This document shows, in pieces, positions 17,846-27,079 of a stretch of 64,000 nt of DNA. The notes below the pieces were generated by a model that made no database searches, was not told the origin of the DNA, and saw only the letters and a program-made list of their open reading frames with translations. Position 1 is the first letter of the stretch. Each line of letters starts with the position of its first letter. A program made the position numbers and the translations under genes. Source of the DNA: Peribacillus sp044761985 (GTDB lineage: Bacteria; Bacillota; Bacilli; Bacillales; DSM-1321); the NCBI RefSeq assembly GCF_044761985.1, contig NZ_JBIWDK010000001.1, positions 248,001-312,000 on the forward strand, written 5' to 3'.

Positions 17846-19111
17846 ATGAAGGATATGTATCCTAAAAATGGAAAGGTCATTCTCCATGTAGACATGAATA
17901 GTTTCTATGCATCTGTGGAAATGTCCTATGATGAATCATTGAAAGGGAAGCCATTAGCGATTGCCGGTAATGTTGAAGAAAGAAGGGGAATCATCGTTAC
18001 CTGTAGTTATGAAGCTAGAAAATATGGGGTTAAAACGACCATGCCCATTTGGCAGGCCAAAAAACTATGCCCTCAATTAATCATTAAAAAGCCGAATTTT
18101 GAGCGATATCGAAAGGCTTCCCTCGCCATATTTGAAGTATTGCGGCAGTATACGGAAATAGTTGAACCTGTTTCCATCGATGAAGGGTATCTGGATATCA
18201 GTGAGTGTGCAGAATGGGGTTCACCTTTGGAAATTGCCAAAAGTATTCAAGAGCGTATATATAATACAATGGATCTTCCTTGTAGCATTGGCATCGCCCC
18301 AAATAAATTTTTGGCTAAAACAGCATCGGATATGAAAAAGCCGATGGGGATCACGGTTCTAAGGAAAAGAGATGTTCCCAAGGTTCTCTGGCCCTTACAG
18401 GTGGTGGAGATGCATGGGATTGGCGGTAAAACGGCAGAAAAACTCCAGACAATCGGTATCCAGACAATTGGAGACCTTGCCAAGGCCAACGAAACCCAGT
18501 TAAAACAGTTGCTAGGGATAAATGGCATCCGTTTGAAGGAACGGGCTAACGGAATGGATTCGCGACTTGTTGATCCAGAGGCCATTTTTGACCATAAAAG
18601 CATTGGGAACTCGACAACCCTGCCTAAGGATACTACCAATCAAAGAGAGCTGGTCGGGGTATTGGAGAAGCTTTCGGAAAAAGTTGCAGTACGTTTGAAG
18701 AATAAACGTTTGCTAGGTCAGAAGATTGGAGTGACCATCCGTTATAAAGATTGGAGGACCATTACAAGAAGTAAGATGGTTTCCAATCCATTTTTTGAAA
18801 AAACGGATATTTCGGATTGGGCTACTGAGCTGTTTTTGAAGAATTGGAATGGAGAGGCCATTCGCCTGTTAGGTGTAACGGCTTATGATGTCATTGAAAA
18901 AGAATCTGCATTCAAACAACTCGATATCTTTTCCTTTGAAGAGGATGCTGACAAAGAACCTTTATACGAAGTGATGGAACACTTGCAAAATAAGTATGGA
19001 GAAAATATTATTAAAAAGGGCCTTACTTTGAAAGAACGGTCAATTGGTACGAATACCAGTTTTAGCAAAGACTTTTTTGAGCGAACCAGAAGTAAAAATG
19101 GACTAAGGTGA
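17846..19111 (+). CDS. dinB: DNA polymerase IV (Y-family, YqjH/PolY1)
   Basis: 421 residues. This is a translesion polymerase with catalytic motifs HVDMNSFYASVE and SIDEGYLD, two helix-hairpin-helix regions (about 180-220), a little-finger domain and a C-terminal beta-clamp box QLDIFSF near residue 360. ATG 17846 gives the family N-terminus; an in-frame TTG at 17819 and ATG at 17855 are alternatives, and the ribosome site is weak. It precedes gndA by 28 bases, as yqjH precedes yqjI in B. subtilis. Confidence 0.92.
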   Translation: MKDMYPKNGKVILHVDMNSFYASVEMSYDESLKGKPLAIAGNVEERRGIIVTCSYEARKYGVKTTMPIWQAKKLCPQLIIKKPNFERYRKASLAIFEVLRQYTEIVEPVSIDEGYLDISECAEWGSPLEIAKSIQERIYNTMDLPCSIGIAPNKFLAKTASDMKKPMGITVLRKRDVPKVLWPLQVVEMHGIGGKTAEKLQTIGIQTIGDLAKANETQLKQLLGINGIRLKERANGMDSRLVDPEAIFDHKSIGNSTTLPKDTTNQRELVGVLEKLSEKVAVRLKNKRLLGQKIGVTIRYKDWRTITRSKMVSNPFFEKTDISDWATELFLKNWNGEAIRLLGVTAYDVIEKESAFKQLDIFSFEEDADKEPLYEVMEHLQNKYGENIIKKGLTLKERSIGTNTSFSKDFFERTRSKNGLR

Positions 19112-19139
19112 CATACATCCAAATGAAGGGAAGGTAATC

Positions 19140-20549
19140 ATGACAAAACAACAAATTGGCGTTATCGGACTTGCTGTAATGGGTAAGAACCTTGCATTTA
19201 ATATCGAAAGCAGAGGGTATTCAATTTCCGTGTATAATCGTTCCGCTGCAAAGACGGACGAAATGATGGAAGAAGCGAAAGGCAAAAATGTAGTACCGGC
19301 ATATACGCTTGAAGAATTCGTGAATTCGCTTCAAACACCAAGGAAAATTCTATTGATGGTAAAAGCGGGTGCCGCTACGGATGCAACCATTGATCAACTT
19401 AAGCCGCTTCTTGAAAAAGGGGACATCGTCATTGATGGCGGGAATACGTTCTACAAGGACACGCAGCGCCGCAATGAGGAATTGAGTGAACTTGGTATTC
19501 ATTTCATTGGAACTGGTGTCTCAGGAGGGGAAGAAGGAGCCCTGACTGGTCCTTCCATCATGCCAAGCGGGCAGAAGGAAGCATATGATTTGGTAGCGCC
19601 TATCTTGAAGGATATTTCTGCCAAGGTTGATGGGGATGCATGTTGTACATATATCGGACCAGGTGGTGCCGGACATTATGTGAAGATGGTGCATAATGGA
19701 ATTGAGTATGGTGATATGCAGCTGATTTCGGAATCTTATTTCCTTTTGAAAAATCTTCTGGGTCTGTCCGCTGAAGAATTTCATGAGGTGTTCACTGAAT
19801 GGAATAAGGGAGAGTTGGATAGCTATCTTATTGAAATCACTGCTGATATTTTCAAACGCTATGATGAAGAGACAGGTAAGCCCATGGTCGATGTCATTTT
19901 AGATAAAGCTGGCCAAAAAGGTACAGGTAAATGGACGAGCCAAAGTGCACTGGATCTTGGTGTACCACTTCCAATCATAACGGAATCCGTTTTTGCACGA
20001 TACATTTCAGCCATAAAAGAAGAGCGGGTAGAAGCAAGCAAGGTCCTCAGCGGTCCGGAAGCTAAATTTACCGGTGATAAAAAGGCTTTGATTGAAAGCA
20101 TTCGCAAAGCGCTTTATATGAGTAAAATTTGTTCGTATGCACAAGGCTTCGCTCAAATGAAGGCTGCATCTGAAGAGAATAACTGGAACCTTCAATATGG
20201 GGACATCGCGATGATTTTCCGTGGGGGCTGCATCATCCGTGCTCAGTTCCTGCAAAAAATCAAAGATGCATATGATCGCGAGGCAAACTTGAACAACTTG
20301 CTTCTAGATCCTTATTTCCAAGAAATTGCCGAAAATTATCAAGGAGCTTTGCGTGAAGTGGTCTCTACCGCTGTGTTGAACGGCATTCCAGTTCCTTGCT
20401 TGTCTTCTGCACTCTCTTATTTCGATAGCTACCGTACAGAAACGCTTCCGGCCAATTTAATTCAAGCTCAACGCGATTACTTTGGAGCACATACGTATGA
20501 ACGGATCGATAAAGAAGGTACCTTCCACACTGAATGGATGGACAAATAA
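19140..20549 (+). CDS. gndA: 6-phosphogluconate dehydrogenase, NADP+-dependent, decarboxylating
   Basis: 469 residues, full length. It has an N-terminal Rossmann domain (GLAVMGKNLAFN, VYNRS NADP-binding segment) and the substrate block GGAGHYVKMVHNGIEYGDMQ with the catalytic Lys and Glu region, then the all-helical dimerisation domain. It makes ribulose 5-phosphate, CO2 and NADPH in the pentose phosphate pathway, one step after Zwf-derived product, and zwf lies 740 bases away on the other strand. GGGAAGG precedes ATG 19140. Confidence 0.96.
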   Translation: MTKQQIGVIGLAVMGKNLAFNIESRGYSISVYNRSAAKTDEMMEEAKGKNVVPAYTLEEFVNSLQTPRKILLMVKAGAATDATIDQLKPLLEKGDIVIDGGNTFYKDTQRRNEELSELGIHFIGTGVSGGEEGALTGPSIMPSGQKEAYDLVAPILKDISAKVDGDACCTYIGPGGAGHYVKMVHNGIEYGDMQLISESYFLLKNLLGLSAEEFHEVFTEWNKGELDSYLIEITADIFKRYDEETGKPMVDVILDKAGQKGTGKWTSQSALDLGVPLPIITESVFARYISAIKEERVEASKVLSGPEAKFTGDKKALIESIRKALYMSKICSYAQGFAQMKAASEENNWNLQYGDIAMIFRGGCIIRAQFLQKIKDAYDREANLNNLLLDPYFQEIAENYQGALREVVSTAVLNGIPVPCLSSALSYFDSYRTETLPANLIQAQRDYFGAHTYERIDKEGTFHTEWMDK

Positions 20550-20551
20550 TC

Positions 20552-20597
20552 AAAAAAACTGGCTGGAATAGACATTCTATTTTAGCCAGTTTTTTTA
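20552..20597 (+). terminator. Terminator after gndA
   Basis: AAAAACTGGCT / AGCCAGTTTTT outer stem with an inner AATAGA / TCTATT stem and seven T residues. Confidence 0.92.
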
Positions 20598-20603
20598 TTC
20601 GAC

Positions 20604-20643
20604 AACTTAAAAAGAAGGAAGCACAAGTGTGCTCCCTTCTTCT
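20604..20643 (-). terminator. Terminator of the minus-strand 57-residue gene
   Basis: On the minus strand AGAAGG.AGCAC / GTGCT.CCTTCT stem followed by TTTTTA. Confidence 0.8.
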
Positions 20644-20644
20644 A

Positions 20645-20818
20645 CTAACGTCGATGCTCAACAAGGTCAATGACCCCTAATACAACATGTGCCAATCCGA
20701 AACCAAAAACCGTATTAGCGACCATCTTGTTTGAGCCACGGTTCTGCTTCATGGCATAACCTGCAGCAGTTACGGCAGTTCCTAACGCTGTTGGAATTAA
20801 TCCTTCACGAACATCCAT
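20645..20818 (-). CDS. Small conserved-looking protein, unknown function (57 residues)
   Basis: 57 codons with GGAGGGA seven bases ahead of ATG and its own terminator, so it looks like a real gene. The product begins MDVREGLIPTALGTAV, has a Gly/Ala-rich segment, then a hydrophobic stretch (about residues 33-51, NTVFGFGLAHVVLGVI) and a basic HRR end. It could sit in or on the membrane. I do not recognise a characterised family. It is convergent with gndA. Confidence 0.7.
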   Translation of the reverse strand: MDVREGLIPTALGTAVTAAGYAMKQNRGSNKMVANTVFGFGLAHVVLGVIDLVEHRR

Positions 20819-21090
20819 CGTAAATCCCTCCGCATCGGTTAGTAGTGGTATTCAGATAAAGAACACCATTTATATTGTTACCACAGCTGGACGGTATCAT
20901 TCGGCTATATGGAAAAAGGAGAGATGAAATAATAAACTGAACTCAATGAAAAAATGGGTACTTTGTATATTTCTTTTTTATGCCGAAAGTAGTAAGATTT
21001 ATAGCAACCATCTTTAACAGTTTATGTACCTGTATAAAATGTATGGGATGATGAGCGTATAGTGAAGCAAGAAAAGGAGTGGTTGAATTG

Positions 21091-21243
21091 ATGCACTTCA
21101 TCTGGATGATCGTAGCCCTTGTTTTATTTTTTGTGGTTATTGAATCAAGTGTGACTTTTTGGCTTAATCATGGAACAGATTCAGAATCGAAGGATTTTAT
21201 CCATGCCATTCGAGAGAAAATCATCAAAAAGAGTGCCTCATAA
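21091..21243 (+). CDS. Small single-span membrane protein, unknown function (50 residues)
   Basis: 50 codons with AAAGGAG 11 bases ahead of ATG 21091 (an in-frame TTG at 21088 is also possible). Residues 3-24 are hydrophobic (one membrane span), followed by a charged cytosolic-type tail rich in Asp, Glu and Lys. A weak promoter (TTTAAC 21013-21018, TAAAAT 21035-21040) lies upstream and a strong terminator begins eight bases after the stop. It lies between gndA and zwf. Function unknown. Confidence 0.65.
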   Translation: MHFIWMIVALVLFFVVIESSVTFWLNHGTDSESKDFIHAIREKIIKKSAS

Positions 21244-21250
21244 AATAGAG

Positions 21251-21279
21251 AAGAGGATGCAGGTTCACTGCATCCTCTT
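21251..21279. terminator. Bidirectional terminator between the 50-residue gene and zwf
   Basis: A 12-base perfect stem (arms 21251-21262 and 21268-21279) with a five-base loop; it lies between two convergent genes, seven bases from the zwf stop. Confidence 0.85.
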
Positions 21280-21285
21280 ATTAGT

Positions 21286-22782
21286 TTACTGATTATTTCT
21301 TTTTTCTTTTTCGATTTGCCACCAAACATGTCCATCTTCTGCTAAAAGCTCATCGGATGCTTTTGGTCCTGTCGAACCCGCTTCATAATTGGGGAAAGAG
21401 GCTTCTTTCGTATTTTCCCAGGCATTCGAAATGGTATCGACAAATTTCCAAGAAAGTGCGACCTCATCCCAATGTGTAAAGTTTGTGGCATCTCCACGCA
21501 TGCTATCAAATAAAAGCTTTTCGTAAGCTTCAGGTGAATTGATATGTTCGATTCCTTTGTTGGAAACCGTCAACTTCACTGGCTTCGTATTCATCGTCGT
21601 TCCCGATTTCTTCACATTTAAGTAAAGGGAAATACCCTCTTCAGGTTGGATATGGATGACAAGAAGGTTTGGTTGCAAGGTTTCTTCGGTTTTGTAATAG
21701 AGATTCATTGGAATGTCTTTAAATTGAACAACGATCTTCGTTGATTTTACATCCATTCTTTTACCAGTACGGATATAAAAAGGAACACCCGCCCAGCGGA
21801 AGTTATCAATCATCAATTTACCCGCAACATAGGTTTCTGTATTAGATTCAGGATCGACATTCAATTCATCACGATAAGCAGGGAGTGTTTGTTCCCCTAC
21901 CGTACCTGAGCCATATTGACCACGGACGAAATATTCTTTGACTTCGTCCACTTTCATTTGTCGGAGTGACCGTAATGCTCGGACCTTTTCGCTGCGGACT
22001 TCTTCTGTAGTCAAGGCAATCGGAGGTTCCATGGCAAGCAGGGCGACCATTTGCAATAAATGGTTTTGGACCATGTCCCGTAAGGCGCCACTCGTTTCAT
22101 AATAACGCCCACGTTCCTCGACACCAAGTGTTTCACTTGAAGTAACTTGGATGTTGGAAATATAACGGTTATTCCATAGTGGTTCGAATAAGGCATTGGA
22201 AAAACGGATGACTTCAATGTTTTGTACCATTTCTTTGCCCAGGTAATGGTCGATTCGATAAATTTCATCTTCAGCAAATGCGGTACGTATTTGCTCATTC
22301 AAGATTTGTGCTGTTTCAAAACTGTGCCCAAATGGCTTTTCGATGACAAGGCGTTTGTAACCCTTGGTATCGGTCAAGCCTTGGGCTTTTACCTGTTCGG
22401 CAATGGTTCCGAAAAACTCCGGTGCCATCGCTAAATAAAAGATACGATTGCCTTCCAGATCATACTGGTCGTCTAAATTATCAGCAACCTGCTTTAATTG
22501 TAAATAGGACTCTGAACTAGTTACATCATGTGAATGATAGTGGAAATGGGAAACGAATTCATCGACCTTTTCCTCCGCATGTCCAAATGTCAGGATGGAG
22601 TCTTTTACACTTGCTTGAAACTCAGTATTGGTTAATGGCCTTCTGGCGACACCCACCACTGCGAATTTATTGATTTTTTCCTTTTGGAATAGTCGATATA
22701 TCGAAGGAAACAGCTTTCGTTTCGCTAAATCTCCGGTAGCGCCAAAAATCATGATTAATGCTGTAGGTTTATTTTCTGTCAT
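21286..22782 (-). CDS. zwf: Glucose-6-phosphate 1-dehydrogenase
   Basis: 498 residues. The N-terminal NADP-binding motif is FGATGDLAKRKLFPS (from residue 13), and the substrate/active-site signature RIDHYLGKEMVQN lies near residue 180. It oxidises glucose 6-phosphate to 6-phosphogluconolactone, producing NADPH. The C-terminal half is the large beta-sheet dimer domain and is complete. A good sigma-A promoter lies at 22841-22869. Confidence 0.96.
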   Translation of the reverse strand: MTENKPTALIMIFGATGDLAKRKLFPSIYRLFQKEKINKFAVVGVARRPLTNTEFQASVKDSILTFGHAEEKVDEFVSHFHYHSHDVTSSESYLQLKQVADNLDDQYDLEGNRIFYLAMAPEFFGTIAEQVKAQGLTDTKGYKRLVIEKPFGHSFETAQILNEQIRTAFAEDEIYRIDHYLGKEMVQNIEVIRFSNALFEPLWNNRYISNIQVTSSETLGVEERGRYYETSGALRDMVQNHLLQMVALLAMEPPIALTTEEVRSEKVRALRSLRQMKVDEVKEYFVRGQYGSGTVGEQTLPAYRDELNVDPESNTETYVAGKLMIDNFRWAGVPFYIRTGKRMDVKSTKIVVQFKDIPMNLYYKTEETLQPNLLVIHIQPEEGISLYLNVKKSGTTMNTKPVKLTVSNKGIEHINSPEAYEKLLFDSMRGDATNFTHWDEVALSWKFVDTISNAWENTKEASFPNYEAGSTGPKASDELLAEDGHVWWQIEKEKRNNQ

Positions 22783-22840
22783 GTTAGAACCTCAACTTTC
22801 TGTAATTTCTGTCTTAAAGTTGGATATGTACTAATTCTTA

Positions 22841-22869
22841 ATTTTACGGTTAGCTTTCCCTCAAAGCAA
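22841..22869 (-). promoter_or_regulatory. Sigma-A promoter for zwf
   Basis: On the minus strand TTGCTT (22869-22864), 17-base spacer, TAAAAT (22846-22841), 59 bases before the zwf start. Confidence 0.65.
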
Positions 22870-22998
22870 TCTATTTGCGCATTTTTTCGTAATTTCATTA
22901 AAATCTTCAAAGAGACTGAATTTTAAAAGTTGAAAAATGAATCAGGGCCTCTGTTATGCTATAGTAAGGTATAAAGTTTTTGCAACGGAGGTAGGAAT

Positions 22999-23931
22999 GT
23001 GGATTTTGTTTTTTTAGGAACGGGTGCTGGTGTTCCGGCAAAGGCGCGTAATGTGACGGCAATCGCCCTTCAATTATTAGAAGAACGGGGAAAAGTATGG
23101 CTTTTTGATTGCGGGGAAGCGACACAGCATCAAATTTTAAAAACGGCGGTTAAACCACGTAAAATTGAAAAGATTTTCATAACGCATTTGCATGGTGACC
23201 ACATCTTTGGTCTTCCTGGTCTTTTAAGCAGCAGGTCTTTTCAGGGTGGAGTCGAAAAATTGACGGTGTACGGCCCAAAAGGCATTGATGCTTATATCAC
23301 GACGAGTTTACAAGTGAGTGCCACTCATTTGAAATATCCATTGGAAATCATTGAAATTGAGGAAGGCGTCATATTCGAAGATGACCAGTTTACCGTGACG
23401 GCCCTGGAACTTGATCATGGCATTTATAGTGTCGGTTACCGAATCGTGGAAAAAGATCGGCAGGGGAGTTTACTGGTTGACCAGTTGCGTAAACAAGGAG
23501 TGCCACCGGGTCCCCTTTATAAAGCATTGAAAAATGGGGAATCGGTCCGTCTTGAAGATGGCCGGACCATTAATGGGAAAGACTATCTTAGTGCACCACA
23601 GAAGGGCAGAATTATTACGATACTTGGTGATACTAGGGTTTGCGACAATGCCCTCGTCCTTGCCGACTCAGCTGATTATCTCATCCATGAAGCAACCTTT
23701 TCTGCGGAAGAAACGGAATTGGCAACGGCCTATTTCCATTCAACTACTATACAAGCGGCTGAAACTGCCAAAAAAGCGGGGGTTAAGCACCTTGTTTTAA
23801 CACATATCTCCTCACGCTATACTCTTGAGGATGCAGAACGGTTAAAAGAGGAAAGCAGTGCAATCCTTTCGAATACAACCATGGCAGAAGATTTATTGTC
23901 GATTAAAATCCCTTTATATGTACAAGAATAG
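22999..23931 (+). CDS. rnz: Ribonuclease Z
   Basis: 310 residues. It is a zinc endonuclease of the metallo-beta-lactamase fold that trims the 3' end of CCA-less tRNA precursors. The metal motif is THLHGDH (His63, His65, Asp67, His68), with GDTR, HEATF and HSTTIQAA downstream and the exosite arm in between (PPGPLYKALKNGE). The start is GTG 22999 after GGAGG; an out-of-frame ATG overlaps it by one base. It is divergent from zwf, as in B. subtilis. Confidence 0.95.
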   Translation: MDFVFLGTGAGVPAKARNVTAIALQLLEERGKVWLFDCGEATQHQILKTAVKPRKIEKIFITHLHGDHIFGLPGLLSSRSFQGGVEKLTVYGPKGIDAYITTSLQVSATHLKYPLEIIEIEEGVIFEDDQFTVTALELDHGIYSVGYRIVEKDRQGSLLVDQLRKQGVPPGPLYKALKNGESVRLEDGRTINGKDYLSAPQKGRIITILGDTRVCDNALVLADSADYLIHEATFSAEETELATAYFHSTTIQAAETAKKAGVKHLVLTHISSRYTLEDAERLKEESSAILSNTTMAEDLLSIKIPLYVQE

Positions 23932-23950
23932 GGAAATCATTACGATTATT

Positions 23951-23959
23951 TGGTATAAT
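23951..23959 (+). promoter_or_regulatory. Extended -10 promoter for the squalene/phytoene-synthase-like gene
   Basis: TGGTATAAT is a perfect -10 with TGn extension, 37 bases before the gene; no good -35 is seen. Confidence 0.55.
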
Positions 23960-23996
23960 AGTTCAATTGCTTATTGGATATAAGGAGGGTGAAAAA

Positions 23997-24815
23997 ATGA
24001 CTGAACAAAATAATTTACATAACAAGGCGATGGATTTTCTTTTGAAAACAAGTCGTACTTTTTTTATCCCTATTAGTTACTTGCCATCAGGATTACAGGA
24101 AGCCATTGGTTCGGCATATCTTTGCATGCGGGCCATTGATGAAATTGAAGACCACCCGAATCTAGGTGCCGAAGATAAAATCGCCCTATTGCAGGCTGTT
24201 AGCAGCCTATTGAAAACCGATTATCGTAAAGAGGACATCCAGGCTGTTTTTGAACCATATAAGGATGTGCTTCCGGAAGTGACCTTGCAACTTGGAGATT
24301 GGATGGATTATTGTCCTCCAGGTGTGCTTGGTAAGGTCCTTGAGTCTACCAAGGAAATGGCTGAAGGCATGGCGAAGTGGGTTTCGAAGAATTGGCAAAT
24401 ACATGATAAGGAAGAGCTTGATGAGTATACCTATTATGTCGCTGGTTTAGTTGGGGTGATGCTCTCTGATATTTGGAAATGGTATGATGGAACAGATACG
24501 GATCGCAATCTTGCCATTGCATTTGGACAGGGCCTTCAAACGGTCAACATCCTACGGAACCGTGAAGAAGATGCAGAACGCGGCGTGAATTTTTATCCGA
24601 ATGGATGGGGCTTCAAAGAGATGCTGAGCCATACAGAATATAATCTTGAATTGGCGGATAGGTACATTGAAGACATCGAGACAAAGGATATTGTCCATTT
24701 CTGTAAAATTCCTTTGGAATTGGCTAAAGCTACTTTGAAGGCGTTAAAAGAAGGAAAAGAAAAAATCGATCGGTCAACGGTTACCACTATCGTAAACCAG
24801 GTCGTCGATAATTAA
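23997..24815 (+). CDS. Squalene/phytoene synthase-family protein
   Basis: 272 residues, trans-isoprenyl diphosphate synthase fold (head-to-head condensing type). The first aspartate-rich motif is DEIED (48-52). The second, in NILRNREEDAERG, reads N188-R-E-E-D192, where the family normally has Asp at the first position. ATG 23997 follows AAGGAGGG. No carotenoid desaturase, squalene cyclase or prenyl-diphosphate gene is nearby, so the pathway cannot be named; it stands alone between rnz and an ABC operon with its own promoter and terminator. Family certain, reaction uncertain. Confidence 0.85.
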   Translation: MTEQNNLHNKAMDFLLKTSRTFFIPISYLPSGLQEAIGSAYLCMRAIDEIEDHPNLGAEDKIALLQAVSSLLKTDYRKEDIQAVFEPYKDVLPEVTLQLGDWMDYCPPGVLGKVLESTKEMAEGMAKWVSKNWQIHDKEELDEYTYYVAGLVGVMLSDIWKWYDGTDTDRNLAIAFGQGLQTVNILRNREEDAERGVNFYPNGWGFKEMLSHTEYNLELADRYIEDIETKDIVHFCKIPLELAKATLKALKEGKEKIDRSTVTTIVNQVVDN

Positions 24816-24822
24816 GAAGAGC

Positions 24823-24867
24823 AAGCTACTGTATAAAGTTTATACAACTTTATACAGTAGCTTTTTT
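24823..24867 (+). terminator. Terminator after the squalene/phytoene-synthase-like gene
   Basis: An 18-base perfect stem (24823-24840 with 24846-24863) with a five-base loop and a T-run. Confidence 0.93.
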
Positions 24868-24916
24868 ATTACTTCATAAGAGTAATCGTAAAATTCTAAA
24901 AATTTTAAAAAATACA

Positions 24917-24945
24917 TTGGAATAGTGGCAGTAAACGATTATAAT
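24917..24945 (+). promoter_or_regulatory. Sigma-A promoter for the TrpXYZ-type ABC operon
   Basis: TTGGAA (24917-24922), 17-base spacer, consensus TATAAT (24940-24945), 76 bases before the first gene. No T-box or other long leader is visible. Confidence 0.7.
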
Positions 24946-25021
24946 TTAGTACATAAAAGCGGAAAAGTTGACTTCGTTAGAGAGACAGAATTTTAAAAAA
25001 AGAGAAAAGCGGAGGAACATT

Positions 25022-26017
25022 ATGAAAAAGAGATTATATTCAACGGCAGCCTTGACCTTGATTACTGGAATTTTACTTGCAGGGTGTGGAAATGAAAACG
25101 AGAAAGACTCGGCAAAAAACGAAAGTGATAAGGATGCTTTCAAAGTCGGAGTGACACAAATCGTTCAGCATGATTCTTTGGATCAAGCATATGAAGGGTT
25201 TCAGGCTGCTTTGAAGGATAGTGACATTAAAGCAAAATATGATCTCCAAATTGCTCAGGGCGATCAAAACAACAGCCAGACGATAGCGAATAACTTTGTC
25301 GGGGATAAAGTGGATTTGATTTTTGCTAACTCGACGCCAAGCGCTTTAAGTTCATTGAATGCGACTAAAGATATTCCAATCGTCTTCACTTCTGTAACTG
25401 ATCCAGTAGCTGCGGAACTTGTTACGTCCATGGAGAAACCAGGTGGAAATGTGACAGGTACGACCGATTCTCATCCGGATGCCATCAAAAATTCCATGAA
25501 GTTCCTGGCAGAAGAGCTTGGAGCGAAAACAATAGGGACGGTTTACAATACGGGCGAACAAAATTCAGTCGTTCAAATTAAAAATGTGAAAGCGGAGGCA
25601 AAAAAAGCGGGCTTGAAAGTCGTGGAAGCATCCGTCTCGACTTCAGCCGAAGTTAAGCAGGCAACGGAATCGTTGATTGGAAAAGCGGATGCTTTCTATA
25701 TCATTACGGATAATACAGTAGTTTCAGCGTTAGAATCGGTGATTTCGGTAGCGAATGACCAGGATATCCCCTTATTTGTCGGGGAACTTGATTCCGTGAA
25801 TGCAGGCGGTTTCGCAGCATATGGCTTCAGTTACTATGATATTGGCTACGAAGCAGGCCAGAAAGCGGTAGAAATATTAAAAGATGATAAAAAACCGGGT
25901 GATATCGCGGTTCAATATCCTCAAAAATTAAAATTGGTGATTAATGAAACAGCTGCAAAGGAAATGGGTGTTGAAATAAAAGAAGAATGGAAAGCAAATG
26001 CTGAGTTTGTTAAATAA
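25022..26017 (+). CDS. ABC transporter substrate-binding lipoprotein (TrpX/ABC_sub_bind family)
   Basis: 331 residues. It has a lipoprotein signal peptide with lipobox LAGC (Cys about residue 22) and a type I binding-protein fold of the ABC_sub_bind group (VGVTQIVQHDSLD, PIVFTSVTDPVAAELV, GTTDSHP, TDNTVVSALE, GFAAYGFSYYDIGYEAG). Family members in streptococci take up tryptophan, but ligands vary. ATG 25022 follows GGAGG; the longer frame overlaps the leader. It is first of a three-gene operon. Confidence 0.9.
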   Translation: MKKRLYSTAALTLITGILLAGCGNENEKDSAKNESDKDAFKVGVTQIVQHDSLDQAYEGFQAALKDSDIKAKYDLQIAQGDQNNSQTIANNFVGDKVDLIFANSTPSALSSLNATKDIPIVFTSVTDPVAAELVTSMEKPGGNVTGTTDSHPDAIKNSMKFLAEELGAKTIGTVYNTGEQNSVVQIKNVKAEAKKAGLKVVEASVSTSAEVKQATESLIGKADAFYIITDNTVVSALESVISVANDQDIPLFVGELDSVNAGGFAAYGFSYYDIGYEAGQKAVEILKDDKKPGDIAVQYPQKLKLVINETAAKEMGVEIKEEWKANAEFVK

Positions 26018-26050
26018 GCTTTTGCGTTATTCCAGGGAAGGAAGATAAAA

Positions 26051-27079
26051 ATGCCAACAGCCATATTTAACTCTTTTGAATCTGGAATGATCTATGCGAT
26101 CATGGCACTTGGAGTCTATTTGACATTCAGAATTCTCGATTTCCCGGACATGACGGTCGAAGGTAGCTTCGTGACAGGAGCTTCTGTCGCCGCTATTATG
26201 ATCGTCAATGGTTTCTCGCCGATTATGGCCACGTTTTGCGCCATGCTTGCCGGATTTGTGGCAGGGACGATGACAGGGCTGCTGCATACAAAAGGGAAGA
26301 TAAATCCGCTTCTTGCCGGTATTTTAATGATGATTGCGCTCTTTTCCATTAACTTAAGGATCATGGGGGCTTCGAACATTCCCTTGCTTTCTCAAACGAC
26401 GATTATCACGAACATCTCAGAAGCATGGTCTCATACTGGTTTGGATCAAATGTTTAATGGGATTTTTTCAATCATTGGCCTTGGTGAAAGTTTGCCAAAA
26501 ACATGGGGCATTCTCATTGTCATGTTTATTGTAGTAGTAATGATTCAACTGGGGATGTCCGCCTTTTTAAAAACGGATGTAGGCCTTGCGCTTCGGGCAA
26601 CTGGTGACAATGAAGCGATGGTCAAGAGTTTTTCGGCTCATACAGGGAATATGAAGATATTAGGCCTTGCCATCGGGAATGCCCTAGTTGCTTTCTCTGG
26701 TGCTTTAGTTGCCCAGTACAATGGTTTTAGCGATATTGGGATGGGAATCGGGATCATCGTAATCGGTCTGGCCTCCGTCATCATCGGGGAAGCGTTATTT
26801 GGCGCAAAAACGATTGTACGCGCCACGCTAGCTGTCATTGGGGGAGCCATCATATATCGTATCGTCGTTACATTGGCGCTACGTGTAAAATTCCTTGATA
26901 CGGGTGATGTGAAATTAATCACTGCGCTTATTGTAATCGGTGCCTTAGTCATCCCGCAAATTTCCGAAAAACAAAAAGAAAAAGGTCGTAAGAAAAAAAG
27001 ACTCAAAGAATTGCAACTGCACCGTATCGAGCCTACAAAGGGGGAAGAGGAATTTGCTGCAGCTAAATCAGATTTATAA
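26051..27079 (+). CDS. ABC transporter permease (TrpY-type, branched-chain/sugar permease superfamily)
   Basis: 342 residues. It is a polytopic membrane protein of the BPD_transp_2 superfamily with many Gly/Ala/Ile-rich spans, the loop GLALRATGDNEAMVKSF (coupling region) and a basic cytoplasmic tail (EKQKEKGRKKKRLKEL). It follows the binding protein by 33 bases and overlaps the ATPase frame by 26 bases. It forms the channel of the TrpXYZ-type importer. Confidence 0.9.
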   Translation: MPTAIFNSFESGMIYAIMALGVYLTFRILDFPDMTVEGSFVTGASVAAIMIVNGFSPIMATFCAMLAGFVAGTMTGLLHTKGKINPLLAGILMMIALFSINLRIMGASNIPLLSQTTIITNISEAWSHTGLDQMFNGIFSIIGLGESLPKTWGILIVMFIVVVMIQLGMSAFLKTDVGLALRATGDNEAMVKSFSAHTGNMKILGLAIGNALVAFSGALVAQYNGFSDIGMGIGIIVIGLASVIIGEALFGAKTIVRATLAVIGGAIIYRIVVTLALRVKFLDTGDVKLITALIVIGALVIPQISEKQKEKGRKKKRLKELQLHRIEPTKGEEEFAAAKSDL

